A DNA stretch of 64,000 nt from Pseudomonas sp. B21_DOA (GCA_030544685.1 CP086683.1:1612001-1676000), one strand, 5' to 3'; positions 30,217 to 40,581 are shown, counted from the first letter of the stretch. The notes: generated by a model from the letters alone, not told the origin. Translations and numbers: made by a program.

Positions 30217-30252
30217 TGCACCAGGAGGGGACGGTAGTCGGGCGGTGGTGCG
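30217..30252 (-). promoter_or_regulatory. NtrC-like half-sites upstream of urtA
   Basis: TGCACCA at 30217-30223 and TGGTGCG at 30246-30252 are NtrC-type half-sites facing each other across 22 bases, about 55-90 bases upstream of the sigma-54-like promoter. The spacing is wider than in a single NtrC site, so they may be two weak sites. Confidence 0.4.
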
Positions 30253-30383
30253 TCCAGTTGCGCCAGATTGGGGCGCGAACTGTCGCGCAGATGCGGATAC
30301 AGAAACGATAAACATGTACCACAGCAGGTGAAAACCGACGGCCCACACTCACGCGCTCATCCCGATTCTCAGCGCAGGTTTTT

Positions 30384-33300
30384 ATGAGTCATGTCTCAGG
30401 CCGATCCGGTCGTACCGCAAGTTCTTCAGCAACGTTCAAGCTGCCGCCACTGAGCCCGGCCTTTCTGACTGAAGAGGACGCCGCCTATTGGGTGCACACG
30501 CGGATTCCACTGAACCCGGACAAAGAGTACGGCAGCGTGATCCTGCTGCGTCCGGACGGGAAATTGCTCGCCACTTCACCCATCGCCGGGCAAGCCACGG
30601 GTTTTGACTTCGGCACAATTGTGCAGACCGATGTCCTTGGCGGCATGCTTCATCCGCTGGGCTACCGGTGCGTCGCCAGCGTTCACAGCCATCCGCCGAT
30701 CCATGCCGAGTTCCGCAATGGCAATCGGCGTCAGGATGAAACGCTGCTCCGGCTGTTCATGAGTTTCTATTCAGGCGGCGATTTCATTGGCGATGTGTCG
30801 GCGCGGGATTTTTTCCGCAGCGCTTACCTTTCAGGCCCGGATGGCAGCTTGCTCAAATACGTCTCGAGCGGCTCGCCCGAGGAGCGCGACTACTTTCTCT
30901 GGCAGCAGTCCGGCGGGCCGTCGGGCCATCCGGCGGGGGCCTATGACGTGATGGCGGTGATCAACAAGCTGGCGACCGTGGGTGAACTCAAAGTCATTGT
31001 TTCGAATGCCGACTGGGGCTACTCGGTGGGGCGCGTACCTGCGGACTGGAAGGCCGGCGCGTCGTTTTCAAAGGGTGCAGTCACCGAACTGCCGCTGATG
31101 ACCCGTGTCTGCGTCAATGCCGAACGCGCCGTGCTGGCCGCGTTGAAATCCAGAGGCGCGCAGACGACGGGCCTGATATTGAAAAAATTGGTTGGCGAGG
31201 AGTATGTCGCCACCCATGCGCGCCCAGCCGGACTCGCTGCATGGGATCCTGAGCGAATATTTCCGGTTGATGCCCAAGGGCAATTGCAGCTGCCCAAGGG
31301 GTATTTGCTGGAGGGCTTTTACTTCGCCTCGCGACCCGACCCGGCACAGTTTCCACCTGGCCAGCCGTGGCTCTACGAGAACTTCTTCACGCCCCGGGAG
31401 ATCGCCTGGGCTATCGAAGCGAATGCCCGCAGCCAACATCTGGCGCAAGCAGGGCGTGCGTTGTCGCTGTACATGCGGGCGCAGGATCATGCGATGTTGA
31501 AGTACCGCTTCAGCGGCGATTCGATCGAAGCGGCACTGAGCGTTACGCAGTCGGACGGCACGGTCAGTGACAATGGTGTGCAGGCAAGGCTGTTGGCCGG
31601 CACACTGGATACCCGCGCATTTGTTTCGATGCTGGTACTGGCCGGGACCCTGGAGGTCGTGCGCGGCAGTGCGTTGTGGGCGCATCTGGGTCCGGTGGAT
31701 CTGCAATGGCAGCCCTTCGCCAACTTTCCCTGGCCGCGATTGAGCCGGGCTTTTCTGGCGGCCGATGATGCGGTTCGCCATGCCCATGAGCTCGTGGGCA
31801 TTCGCCGTGATCAGCAGCACGCGGGGTATGTTTTTCAGCGTAGCGACGAGCGTTTCGTGGTGACCGAACCCTTGCCCGGGGATATCGATACGCTCAGCCA
31901 GGGGCGGCTTTATCCTCTGGACAATCACGGTCGGCCGGTGTTTCCAGACGACCACACCATGCATGCGTGTTATGTCGCTCACGTTGCGCTTTCGCAACTT
32001 GACCCGGTGCATATCCGGTATCTGCGCTGGACCCGTGCCGAGGCTCTGCTGGATGTGCAGATGCTCAACGTTGACGAGCTGCGGCAGACCCTGCTCGACG
32101 GGATCGCTCTGTATTGCTCTGGTGCCGGTGACAGCCTGATCAGGTTCCAGCCCTACACCACCATCGTCGCCAGAGAGCTGGCCAGACGCCTCGGCACTGG
32201 CAAGCACCCGGGCGAGCTTGCCAGTGCGCTGCGCAACGGCACTGAACGGCCACAGGCCTTTGTGCGTGAACAGGCGCAGGCCGGCGTCTTGTTCAACCTG
32301 ATCGATCACGCACTGTGGGGCTATCGCGGGCAAATCGGCGCTGACTGGAGCCTGCCAATAGCGTCAGTGGCTGAACCAGGCGAGTCTGAGCCGCCGCTGC
32401 CGACGTTACCGAAACCGTCATTGCCAGATCTTTCTTTGCAACCATATCCGCCAACGCAAGTGCCTGCGCCTGGCGCTACAACAATGCCGTGGAAGCGTCC
32501 TGCGAGGATTTTCTTTGGTGCGGTGTTTTCCTCGGCGGACGAGGCAGCACTGAGTCAATCCAGTACTGACGTGCATTTGCACGACGAGAAGAAAACCTGG
32601 TTCGGCTTCATTCTCAAGCACGTGGGGCGGGAGGAATACATCGCCAGCGAGCTGATACCCGTCAGCGATAGCGGCACTAATCTGTTTCGTCAGGAGTCGG
32701 TGTTCAGTTCCAGCAGGACAGCTCCCTGGTATCAGTACCCGGATGGCTTCGACCTGCATGCCGTGTATTACATGCACCAGCGAATCGGGAAACCTTGCGC
32801 CATCCCCAGGACTGGCTCGCGCATTACTTCGTCACGCCAGAGACGCTGACAGTTGCCATGTATCTCTCCGAGCGGCGCCCGGTCGTCGCCACTGGCCGGC
32901 ACAGAACTTTGTATATCGCCACTGGTGATGGTGCTCTGCTCAGGTATGTGTTCAACAGCTCCAGCAAGTTGTTCTACGACGACAGCTCGCAGACGACGCT
33001 GCAAACGCTCAAGGACGATCTCGCTGCGCAAAGGCTGTTGCCATCCGACTTCGTGCACACCGTGGTCGACAGTGGTCAACTTGACGTGCTGCGTACGAGT
33101 CTGTGCTGGGACCGGCCGGGTTTGGTCAAGAAAACCTGGCAGCCTTACGCAAATCTGCAGCGACGCGCCCTGGGGCCGGTTTTTCACAGTGCCGACGATG
33201 CGGCGGTGCATGCCCGATCGCTGTTGCCGCAGAGCACCGACAAGCTCTATGGCGGTGTCATTCTGAAACGCTCCGACGGCCTCTACGTCGCTACCTTACC

Positions 33301-35190
33301 GATTGAAGTGACACGCGAAAATTTCGACAGTAGCGAGATCATCGCCGACGAGACTCGCGCTGCCGGACTGTTTCCAGAAAATTGCCGGATCGTTGCGCGT
33401 TACCGCTCCAGAGTCCCGAGGAGCTGTCGGTAGCGTTTTCGGCCATCGACAAACAGATCTACTTGAACATGCTGTCGGTCGATACCTTGTACTCGGCATT
33501 CACGCGCAAGCCTGTGGTCTGGGATGAATACCTGTTTGCGCCGGACGGTGCGACGATTCGCTATCAGCCTGGGTTGTGGGAGCGTCTGCGCGCCGATCTG
33601 TCGATTGCCCTGACGGCAAGCAATAGCCTGCCCGCATCACTGGATGGCGAGACCATCAAGCAGCGCCTTTACAGCGGTGAATTGAAACCGATCGACTGGA
33701 TCGACTCGCTCGCCAGAACCGGTTATTTGCAGGTCGTCACCGGCAGTGACCTGTGGGGCCTGCCCCGGCAAGTATCGCGCTGGGTGCCGTTCTCCGCCGA
33801 TCTGCAGATCGTGACGGATTACAGCAAAGCCGCTACTGCGGCGGTGTGCAGCCCGTTATTTCTTCAGGCAGATGCGGCCGCTCGATATGTCCATGAGCTG
33901 GCGGTGAGCCGCGATATGCAGACTTTCGGTGTCATCCTGCGCTCGGCCGGCGGTGTGGTTCTTGCCAGTCTGCCGCTGACTGCACAACGGTCTGCGCTGG
34001 CGCTGGACCGGATTTTCGAGCACGGGCGACTGCCATCAGGCTTTCTGCTGGATTCGATTTATCTGCGCGCCGTCCTGCCGCCGCTTGGCGCACGATCCAC
34101 GGATATCCGGCATGTGCTGATCATGCCCAGCGAAGTCCAGCAGGCGTGTCGACGGGCCAGTACGCCACAGGGTTACAAGCCGATCTACTTCTCCTGCGCC
34201 GACGGAGCGCTGCTGAGACTGCAACTGCACGCGTTCGAGCCCGGCACATTCTTCGACCGGTTCGGGCAAGTGGAATTGCGCCCCAACGCTTTTGTGTCAA
34301 TGGAGCAGGCGGCGATTGATGAACGCAACAACAGCAAGGGCACTTTCAGCCTTGTCGAATACGTAAATCGGATGGCGCGAGCCGGTGACCTGCATGTCAT
34401 TGAAACCAGCGCCTGCTGGTCTCGCCGTGGTCAGGTCGGGGAGGGCTGGCAACCGGGTCTGGCCGAGATATCTCGTGAGCGCCATTGGCAAAATCATCCG
34501 GTTCCGGCGCTGGGACCGATCTTCCAGCATCCCGACGATGCTGCCCGCTATGCCCAGCAACGGACCGACAGTGAAATACTCGGTCGGACCGGCTATGAGG
34601 GCGCGGTTCTCGGGGAAGACTCCGGCCAGCGCTTTGTCCCGCTGGAGCCTGTTGCGTGGTTCGCCAACGAGGAGAATCTTCGTCTGCGTCTTTTCCGTAC
34701 TGCCGAGGACCCTGCGACCGACTGGCGCCGACCGGTACCGCGCTTCCCTGACGGTTATGCCGTCGTGGCCAGTCATCAATTCAGCCTGTCGGGCAATACC
34801 TTGCTGGTCGCTGACAACGAACAGATCCGCAGTAATTTCGCTGAACCCGCGCTTGTCTATGCACACACCCATGAATTGAAAACCAAAGGTTTCGACATCC
34901 GCGCGTATTACTACTCGACGCCCAGTCATGAGTTGCTCAAATACACGCCTGTTTACTCTGACGCCGAACGCAATCTCATGCTGACCCGAGCGGTTGTTTA
35001 TGAAAACGGGCAATGGGTCAGCCGCCTCACGCCAGGACAATTTGTCTCCCGACTCCTGCAATTGGGCGAATTTCAGGTGTTGGTGGCAGGCCCGTATTGG
35101 CGCCATACCGGGCAACTGGGCAGTGGCTGGCGAACCCGTCGCCAACAGCCGTCGGCCCAAGGCGCAGTACGGGTCAGAGATGAGTTGTAA
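30384..35190 (+). CDS. Giant protein of seven tandem ~225-residue repeats (two frameshifts), unknown function
   Basis: I do not recognise a named gene. Two missing bases, a G at 32787-32789 (restores [19 protein letters not shown]) and a C near 33408 (restores [15 protein letters not shown]), join three frames into one 1602-residue protein. It has seven tandem units, starting near residues 20, 234, 449, 705, 929, 1153 and 1376. A unit opens with a block like [16 protein letters not shown], then [19 protein letters not shown], a (F)PxGYxxxAxYxS strand, a middle LLKYxxx stretch and an end block [19 protein letters not shown]. Unit 1 alone has a VHSHPPIH triplet. The opening block resembles DUF4329/JAB-like folds of polymorphic-toxin proteins; this is tentative. 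No signal peptide or membrane helix is seen. It diverges from urtA. Confidence 0.75.
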
Positions 35191-35236
35191 TTCGAATGCC
35201 GTGTCGGGCGCGGGCCACTGAGCCCGCGCCACAACA

Positions 35237-36610
35237 TCAGCGCGGCAGATCGACGGTGCGCCGTACGACTCGTGGCAGCACAAACCGGTCTAGCAACCAC
35301 ACCACCAGCAGCGAAGCCCCCACCAGCGGAAACACCACCGCCAGCACCAGCATGATCGCCACGCCGGTTTTCCATGTCGGCAAATCATGACGCAGCGGCG
35401 GCACGCCGAACTTGCCTTCTGGACGCCGTTTCCACCAGATCACCACGCCGCTGACGGCGCTGAGCAGGATCATCAGGCAGATCAGCAGCACGACGATCTG
35501 GTTGAAGGTGCCGAACATCTTGCCTTCATGCAGCATCACGCCGATTTCCGTGGCGCGCGCGACGGTACCGTAGTGCTCGAAACGCACATCGGCGAGGACA
35601 TTGCCGGTGTACTGGTCGACGTGCAGGGTGGCATCGTTGCGCGGGTCGTCGGCGAATACGGCAATGGTGAACACGCCGGTGGCGGTAGTCGGCAGGGTAA
35701 TGCTGTAGCCGGGTTCAACCTTGCGTTCGCTGGCGATGTTCTGCACATCCTGCAGGCTGACTTCAGGTGCAGCGGGGCCGGCGTGGGCGGTGCCGTGATT
35801 CATGTGTTCGGCGTGGTCGCCGGACATCGGCATCGGTGTGTTTTCCATCGCCCATGGCACGGTCTGGCGGGTCGCGCTGTTGAGGCTGCGTGCCTCGATG
35901 TCGGAGGTCGGCACGTTGTTCCACATCGCGGCCGGGAACACGTTCCATACCGCCGCATATTGTTTGCCCCAGAAACCGGTCCAGGTCATGCCGCTGAGCA
36001 GCATCACCAGCAGCAATGTAGCGCCCCAGAACCCGGTGACAGCGTGCAGATCACGCCACAGCACGCGCCCACGCGCGTTCAGCCGCGGCCACAAAATGCC
36101 CACCGCCTGACCGCGCGGCCACCACAGAAACAGCCCCGAGACCACCAGCACCACGCCCCAGCCAGCGGCCATTTCGATCAGCCGATCGCCGACTGTGCCA
36201 ATCATCAACTCACCGTGGATCGCACGGGCGATGGCTTGCAGATTCTGCTTGGCATCCTGCTCGCCGAGGATGTCACCGTGATACGGATCGATGAATACAT
36301 TGAGTTCGTGACCAGCGTTTTTCACTACGAATTGCGCGCTGCGCTGGGCATTGACCGGCGGCATGTACTGCGTGACCTGGCCCTGCGGATAGGCAGCTTT
36401 CACCCGTTGCAGCAAGTCATCGGCCGGCACCGTGTGGTGCCCGGCCGGTACGTCAAGGAGGCTGCTGTACATCAGCGAATCGAGTTGCGGTTTGAACAGA
36501 TAAATGATCCCGGTCAGGGCCAGCATCACCATGAACGGCGCGACGAACAGTCCGGCATAGAAATGCCAGCGCCAGGCCAGGTTGTAGAAATTGGGTTGAG
36601 GCTTTTGCAT
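35237..36610 (-). CDS. PepSY-associated TM (PiuB-like) inner-membrane protein
   Basis: A 457-residue inner-membrane protein of the PepSY_TM family. Features: an opening helix (GLFVAPFMVMLALTGIIYLF), paired His in WRWHFYAGLF and RDLHAVTGFWG that may bind haem, a PepSY segment near residue 75 (LLQRVKAAYPQGQVTQYM), a Met/His-rich stretch (MENTPMPMSGDHAEHMNHG near 250-268) and two or three C-terminal helices. Such proteins often accompany TonB receptors and reduce metal on uptake. It follows the oprC-type gene with a REPIN between them. The Met/His stretch points to copper. The start at 36610 avoids a frame that runs into the REPIN. Confidence 0.85.
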   Translation of the reverse strand: MQKPQPNFYNLAWRWHFYAGLFVAPFMVMLALTGIIYLFKPQLDSLMYSSLLDVPAGHHTVPADDLLQRVKAAYPQGQVTQYMPPVNAQRSAQFVVKNAGHELNVFIDPYHGDILGEQDAKQNLQAIARAIHGELMIGTVGDRLIEMAAGWGVVLVVSGLFLWWPRGQAVGILWPRLNARGRVLWRDLHAVTGFWGATLLLVMLLSGMTWTGFWGKQYAAVWNVFPAAMWNNVPTSDIEARSLNSATRQTVPWAMENTPMPMSGDHAEHMNHGTAHAGPAAPEVSLQDVQNIASERKVEPGYSITLPTTATGVFTIAVFADDPRNDATLHVDQYTGNVLADVRFEHYGTVARATEIGVMLHEGKMFGTFNQIVVLLICLMILLSAVSGVVIWWKRRPEGKFGVPPLRHDLPTWKTGVAIMLVLAVVFPLVGASLLVVWLLDRFVLPRVVRRTVDLPR

Positions 36611-36655
36611 CACGTGTGCTCCGCTGGGCTTGGTTCTTTTTCGTTGTTTGTTTAC

Positions 36656-36748
36656 CTGTGGGAGCGAGCCTGCTCGCGAAGGCGTCATGCCAGACGACAT
36701 CAGTATTGAATGCGTCGGCCTCTTCGCGAGCAGGCTCGCTCCCACATG
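36656..36748. repeat. REPIN (GAGCGAGCCTGCTCGC type)
   Basis: GTGGGAGCGAGCCTGCTCGC near 36658 and CGCGAGCAGGCTCGCTCCCA ending near 36745, between the PepSY and oprC genes. Confidence 0.9.
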
Positions 36749-36756
36749 GGTAGGTG

Positions 36757-38877
36757 TCAGAAACTCATATCCACTTTGGTCCAGAGCGTGCGCCCCGGTT
36801 CATTGATCGCTTGCGGGTCGTTGGCTGGATAGCCGAACCCGGCATTGCCGGCCAGATTCAGGTGTTCGGCGTAGGCTTTGCCGAACAGGTTGTCGACACC
36901 GCTGCTGACCTTCCAGTGCTGGTTGATGCGGTACGCGCCGTTGAGCGAGAACACGCCGAAGCCCGAGCTCTGGGCGTAATCCTTGCCGACCACGTTGCCC
37001 TTGTTCGCGTCGATGCGGTGCTGCGCGGCGACCACTCGCCACAATGCGCCGGCGCTCCAGTTGTCTTGGCTGTATGTCAGGCCGAAACGCGCATCCAGCG
37101 GCGGCATCTGCGGTAATGCCGAGCCGTCACTGCTGTTCTTGCCCCAGGCGTAGGCCAGGGTCGCATCGGCTTTCCAGTTGTCGGTGAGGTTGTAGGCAGC
37201 ACCGAGTTCGCCACCCATGATCCGCGCGTCGATGTTTTCGGCACGCGAGGTGCTCATGCCCATCATTCCCGGCGTGTAGTCGAACAGGATGTAATCGCGT
37301 ACCACACCGATGTAACCCGAGGCCCAGGCTTCGAGGTCGGCGCTCCTGTAGTTCACGCCAAAGTCGAACTGCGTGGTCTTTTCCGGTTTGATCGAGTCGA
37401 ACGCATTGACCGATCCTGCCGGGCCGGACTTGGGTGAAAACAACTCCCAGTAATCCGGGAAGCGTTGCGCGTGGCCGAGGCCTGCATAGAGCGTGGTCGG
37501 GCTGTCGGCGAGGTCATGCTCGTAACGGATGAAGCCGCTGGGCAGGGTGTCGGCGCGGGTGTCGTCGGCGGTCGGGTTGGGGCGGGACATCATCCCCGAC
37601 CCGGTGGTCTGCCGGTAATCCTTGGCCGAGGCGCGATCCACCCGTGCGCCAGTGATCAAGCGATCACGCTCGGCGGCGTACCAGGTCATTTCGCTGAACA
37701 CGCCGTAGTTGTGGAAATCGGCGTCCTTGCTGTACGGCAGCTGCTTGTAGGTATCGACGCCCATTGCACTGCGCTGGCGGTGCTCGTTGGTCTGTGCGTC
37801 GAGGCCGGTGATCAGCTGAACATCAGCCCAGCGCCAGGTTGCTTTGATCCGTGCACCGAGGGTCCGACGGTCGACGTTTGACGCCATGGGTCCCGCCATC
37901 ATGCCGGTGCCGGAGGGCGTGCGCAGGGTGTAGTTGTCCATCACATGGTCGGCGTAGTTGTAGTAGACCTGCGCTTCGAGCTTCTCCAGCACGTCAGTGA
38001 TGTTGGATTTTTCGAAACGCAAACCGAGGCTTTCACGCAGGAACTGCGAACCGTCCATGCCGCGCCCGGCATACCGCGCCTCGCCATCACCCTTGCCGGC
38101 GGTGAGCTCGATCAGGGTGTCGGCATTCGGCGTCCAACCCAGTGCGACATCGCCGTTCCACTTGTCGTAGCGCGAGGCGACGATGTCGTTGTTGCCATCG
38201 CGGTAATCATCCGAATGCGCGGTGTTGCCGATGACTCGCACGTAGCCCAGAGGGCCGCCGGCAGCGGCGTCGACAACCTTGTCGAAACGCCCATGCGAGC
38301 CGGCCAGGATGCTGGCGTTGACGCGCGTGCCGAGTTCGCCGAAGTTCTCCGGCTCACGGTCGAACAGCACCGTACCGGCCGATGCGCCCGGCCCCCACAG
38401 GACGGTTTGCGGGCCTTTGATCACCGTGAGCTTGTCGTAGGTTTCCGGCGAAATATACGAAGCCGGCGCATCCATCCGGCCAGGACAGGCGCCGAGCATC
38501 ATGCTGCCGTTGGTGAGGATGTTCAGCCGCGAACCGAACATCCCGCGCAGCACCGGGTCGCCGTTGGTGCCGCCATTGCGCACCAACGCGAAGCCGGGAA
38601 TGGTCTTCAGGTAATCGCCGCCGTCACTGGCCGGCACCGGTTGGCGCGGATCCTTGGGGTTGGTGACGATCGTCAGTGGTGAGCTTGGGGCGATGGCAGT
38701 GATCACCGTTGGGCTCAGTTCTTCCTGATGGGCGGCGTGATCATCGGCCAACACCAATGGTGCAAGCATTACGCCGCAAAGTACGGCAATAGCGTGCCTG
38801 CAACGAATCCGCAATTCATTCAGGGCAAAGTGCGCGCGGGCAGATTCCGCGCAGGGAACAGCAGTAAACCTGGACAT
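36757..38877 (-). CDS. oprC: TonB-dependent copper receptor OprC
   Basis: A 706-residue outer-membrane TonB-dependent channel. It has a signal peptide (ending MLAPLVLA), a TonB-box-like SPTVITA, a plug domain (about residues 75-190) and a 22-strand barrel ending in ..WTKVDMSF with the terminal Phe. The CxxxM copper site described for P. aeruginosa OprC is present as GACPGRM (Cys131, Met135). Met-rich stretches (MMAGPMASN, GMMGMSTS) suit copper ligands. ATG 38877 is chosen; an ATG four codons upstream is also possible and has no better ribosome site. It lies in a copper gene block. Confidence 0.9.
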   Translation of the reverse strand: MSRFTAVPCAESARAHFALNELRIRCRHAIAVLCGVMLAPLVLADDHAAHQEELSPTVITAIAPSSPLTIVTNPKDPRQPVPASDGGDYLKTIPGFALVRNGGTNGDPVLRGMFGSRLNILTNGSMMLGACPGRMDAPASYISPETYDKLTVIKGPQTVLWGPGASAGTVLFDREPENFGELGTRVNASILAGSHGRFDKVVDAAAGGPLGYVRVIGNTAHSDDYRDGNNDIVASRYDKWNGDVALGWTPNADTLIELTAGKGDGEARYAGRGMDGSQFLRESLGLRFEKSNITDVLEKLEAQVYYNYADHVMDNYTLRTPSGTGMMAGPMASNVDRRTLGARIKATWRWADVQLITGLDAQTNEHRQRSAMGVDTYKQLPYSKDADFHNYGVFSEMTWYAAERDRLITGARVDRASAKDYRQTTGSGMMSRPNPTADDTRADTLPSGFIRYEHDLADSPTTLYAGLGHAQRFPDYWELFSPKSGPAGSVNAFDSIKPEKTTQFDFGVNYRSADLEAWASGYIGVVRDYILFDYTPGMMGMSTSRAENIDARIMGGELGAAYNLTDNWKADATLAYAWGKNSSDGSALPQMPPLDARFGLTYSQDNWSAGALWRVVAAQHRIDANKGNVVGKDYAQSSGFGVFSLNGAYRINQHWKVSSGVDNLFGKAYAEHLNLAGNAGFGYPANDPQAINEPGRTLWTKVDMSF

Positions 38878-38961
38878 GACAATTTCCATCGAACAGTCGT
38901 AAACACCACGGCCGGCAGCCTGAAGCTGTCTTCTCAACCGTGTGCAATCAGAGGTGCGTGT

Positions 38962-39408
38962 TTACGTGGCGATGGGCGGGGCGCGGGTGCGGGCGCCCGG
39001 GAAGAAGGTTTGGCGGGCGTGGCCCAAGCGTGGGAAGGGTGGGGTGTAGGTGTTCAGCGGGGGGATGTTGAAGGCGACAAAATCGACACCGCCGGTCAGC
39101 GCCGGGCAATTGAACAGCAGGCTGCAATAGCCGCATTTTTCCCACAGCACATGATGCGAGGATTGCGGCGGGCAGTGCTCGGCGGATGGCTTGGCGTCAT
39201 GGCCGCCGTGATCCATGCCGGGCATGTCCATCGACATGTCCATGCTCATTGGCATCGACGTCGAGGCGTGTTGATCCATCGGCATCGACTGAGAAATCAG
39301 TGGACCGATGAAAATCATCAGCATGGCGAACAGGGCGATCCAGCTGCCACGCGTCAGCGCTTGAGTCTGACGGTGATGCGGGACGGGCCTGGCGCGCGAC
39401 GGACGCAT
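38962..39408 (-). CDS. DUF2946 family protein, Met/His-rich
   Basis: A 148-residue protein with one N-terminal membrane segment (WIALFAMLMIFIGPLISQSM) and then a Met/His-rich stretch (SMPMSMDMSMDMPGMDHGGH near residues 51-70) able to bind copper. CGYCSLL and an ending FPGARTRAPP are typical of DUF2946 proteins, which are found in Cu operons. It is in a block with oprC and a PCu(A)C chaperone gene. The exact role is not known. Confidence 0.8.
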   Translation of the reverse strand: MRPSRARPVPHHRQTQALTRGSWIALFAMLMIFIGPLISQSMPMDQHASTSMPMSMDMSMDMPGMDHGGHDAKPSAEHCPPQSSHHVLWEKCGYCSLLFNCPALTGGVDFVAFNIPPLNTYTPPFPRLGHARQTFFPGARTRAPPIAT

Positions 39409-39429
39409 GGGCGAAGTCAGCCGAAACGG

Positions 39430-39909
39430 TTACTGAGCGTGCACGTGGCCCTGAGCGGATTCCGGCGGTTTCTTCTGCACGGCAACTTCAACGCTGACGT
39501 CACCGGCCTTTTCGAAATGCAGGGTCATCGGGAAACGCTTGCCGTCGCTGAGCAGGCTGCGATCGCTCGGGTTGAGCAGCATCACGTGGTAAGCCATCGG
39601 CGCGAAGGTCACGGTGCCGCCGGCGGGGATTTCCACGCTCGGTACTTGCTGCATCTTCATCAGATCGCCCAGCATCACGTGCTCGTGCAACTGCGCTTGT
39701 GCAGCGATGGGCGAGTCGACGCTGAGCAGGCGATCGGCGCTTTTGCCGGTGTTGTGAATGATGAAGTAGGCGGCGACGGTCGGCGCATTCGGCGGCAGTT
39801 CCTGCGACCACGGATGGGCGATTTCCAGCGCACCCGCCTTGTATTCATGGGCATGGGCGAAGCACGCCGGCAACAACAGCGCAGCGAGGACGAAGAGTTT
39901 CTTCAACAT
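39430..39909 (-). CDS. PCu(A)C family periplasmic copper chaperone
   Basis: A 159-residue periplasmic chaperone that carries Cu(I), often toward cytochrome oxidase assembly. Signal peptide MLKKLFVLAALLLPACFAHA, then a cupredoxin-like domain with the complete H-x10-M-x21-H-x-M motif: His75, Met86, His108, Met110. The tail GHVHAQ adds His. It lies between two DUF2946 genes, leftward, 21 bases before the second. Confidence 0.92.
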   Translation of the reverse strand: MLKKLFVLAALLLPACFAHAHEYKAGALEIAHPWSQELPPNAPTVAAYFIIHNTGKSADRLLSVDSPIAAQAQLHEHVMLGDLMKMQQVPSVEIPAGGTVTFAPMAYHVMLLNPSDRSLLSDGKRFPMTLHFEKAGDVSVEVAVQKKPPESAQGHVHAQ

Positions 39910-39957
39910 GGCAGTTCTCCAGAACGATTTGAAACGCGGATTTGTGGCGCGAACAAA

Positions 39958-40356
39958 TCAGACCAGAGGGGAAGCACGGGGATTGAGACTCGGCCATTGC
40001 TGGCGCAGCGTCGGGGCTTGCAGGGAGGCGGGCGCAACGCTGCGGTTGCTTTCAAATTGCGCGAAATACAGCTGCGGCGAATGCCCCGGCAGCGCCAGCA
40101 ATGGCGCCCCACCTGAGCAACACCAGCAGTGCTGCATGTTCGAATGGTTGTCGTTTTGCGGGGCCTTCTGATCCGTGGCACCGATGTCGATCGCCACCAT
40201 CTTCATGCCGCTGCCGGTGCAGAAACTGCTCCACAGTATCTGTTCGACCGGTGCACCGGCCGCCTGCGCCATCGCCCCGCTCAGCGGCATGGCGAGCATG
40301 TTGAACAGCACTGCAAAGCAGGCGATCCAGGCAAATGCTAACCGGCGTCGGTTCAT
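39958..40356 (-). CDS. DUF2946 family protein, first gene of copper block
   Basis: A 132-residue protein with a signal-like helix (residues 8-30, ACFAVLFNMLAMPLSG) and the motifs SSFCTGSGMKM and NMQHCWCCSGGAPLLALP. The Cys pairs and Met/His residues suggest metal binding. A DUF2946 protein; function not known. It opens the leftward block DUF2946 - PCu(A)C - DUF2946 - oprC - PepSY. Confidence 0.78.
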   Translation of the reverse strand: MNRRRLAFAWIACFAVLFNMLAMPLSGAMAQAAGAPVEQILWSSFCTGSGMKMVAIDIGATDQKAPQNDNHSNMQHCWCCSGGAPLLALPGHSPQLYFAQFESNRSVAPASLQAPTLRQQWPSLNPRASPLV

Positions 40357-40404
40357 GGGACAGGTCCGTTGGGTGGGCGATCAGGCGCGGCCCATTTAGC
40401 CTGA

Positions 40405-40581
40405 TCAGGGCCGATAAGTAAAAAAGCGTCGTGCGGTTTGGTGTCGCAGTGCTTGCTGCAAAAGTTGTAACAGCCTGCGCCCCGTTTCGATTTCACCGTT
40501 GTGAATGAGTGTAGCGGCTTCGATTCGCAATGCCTGGGCGAAATCCGCATCGGTCTCTATTCGTGCTCGTATGGTCTGCAT
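40405..40581 (-). CDS. Small antitoxin-like / HTH-regulator-like protein, possibly a remnant
   Basis: A 58-residue reading frame, MQTIRARIETDADFAQALRI... to ..RRFFTYRP, ending 48 bases before the copper block. The core RARIETDADFAQAL-x-EAATLIHNGEIETG resembles the N-terminal segment of small helix-turn-helix antitoxin-type regulators (pattern R-x-R-I-x-x-D-x-x-F-A-x-A-L ... NGE-x-E-T). The DNA-binding half of that family is missing and the last 17 residues look unrelated. The frame stays open about 49 codons upstream of the ATG without any start codon and could be an older N-terminus. No toxin partner is recognisable. Could be a decayed gene. Confidence 0.42.
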   Translation of the reverse strand: MQTIRARIETDADFAQALRIEAATLIHNGEIETGRRLLQLLQQALRHQTARRFFTYRP

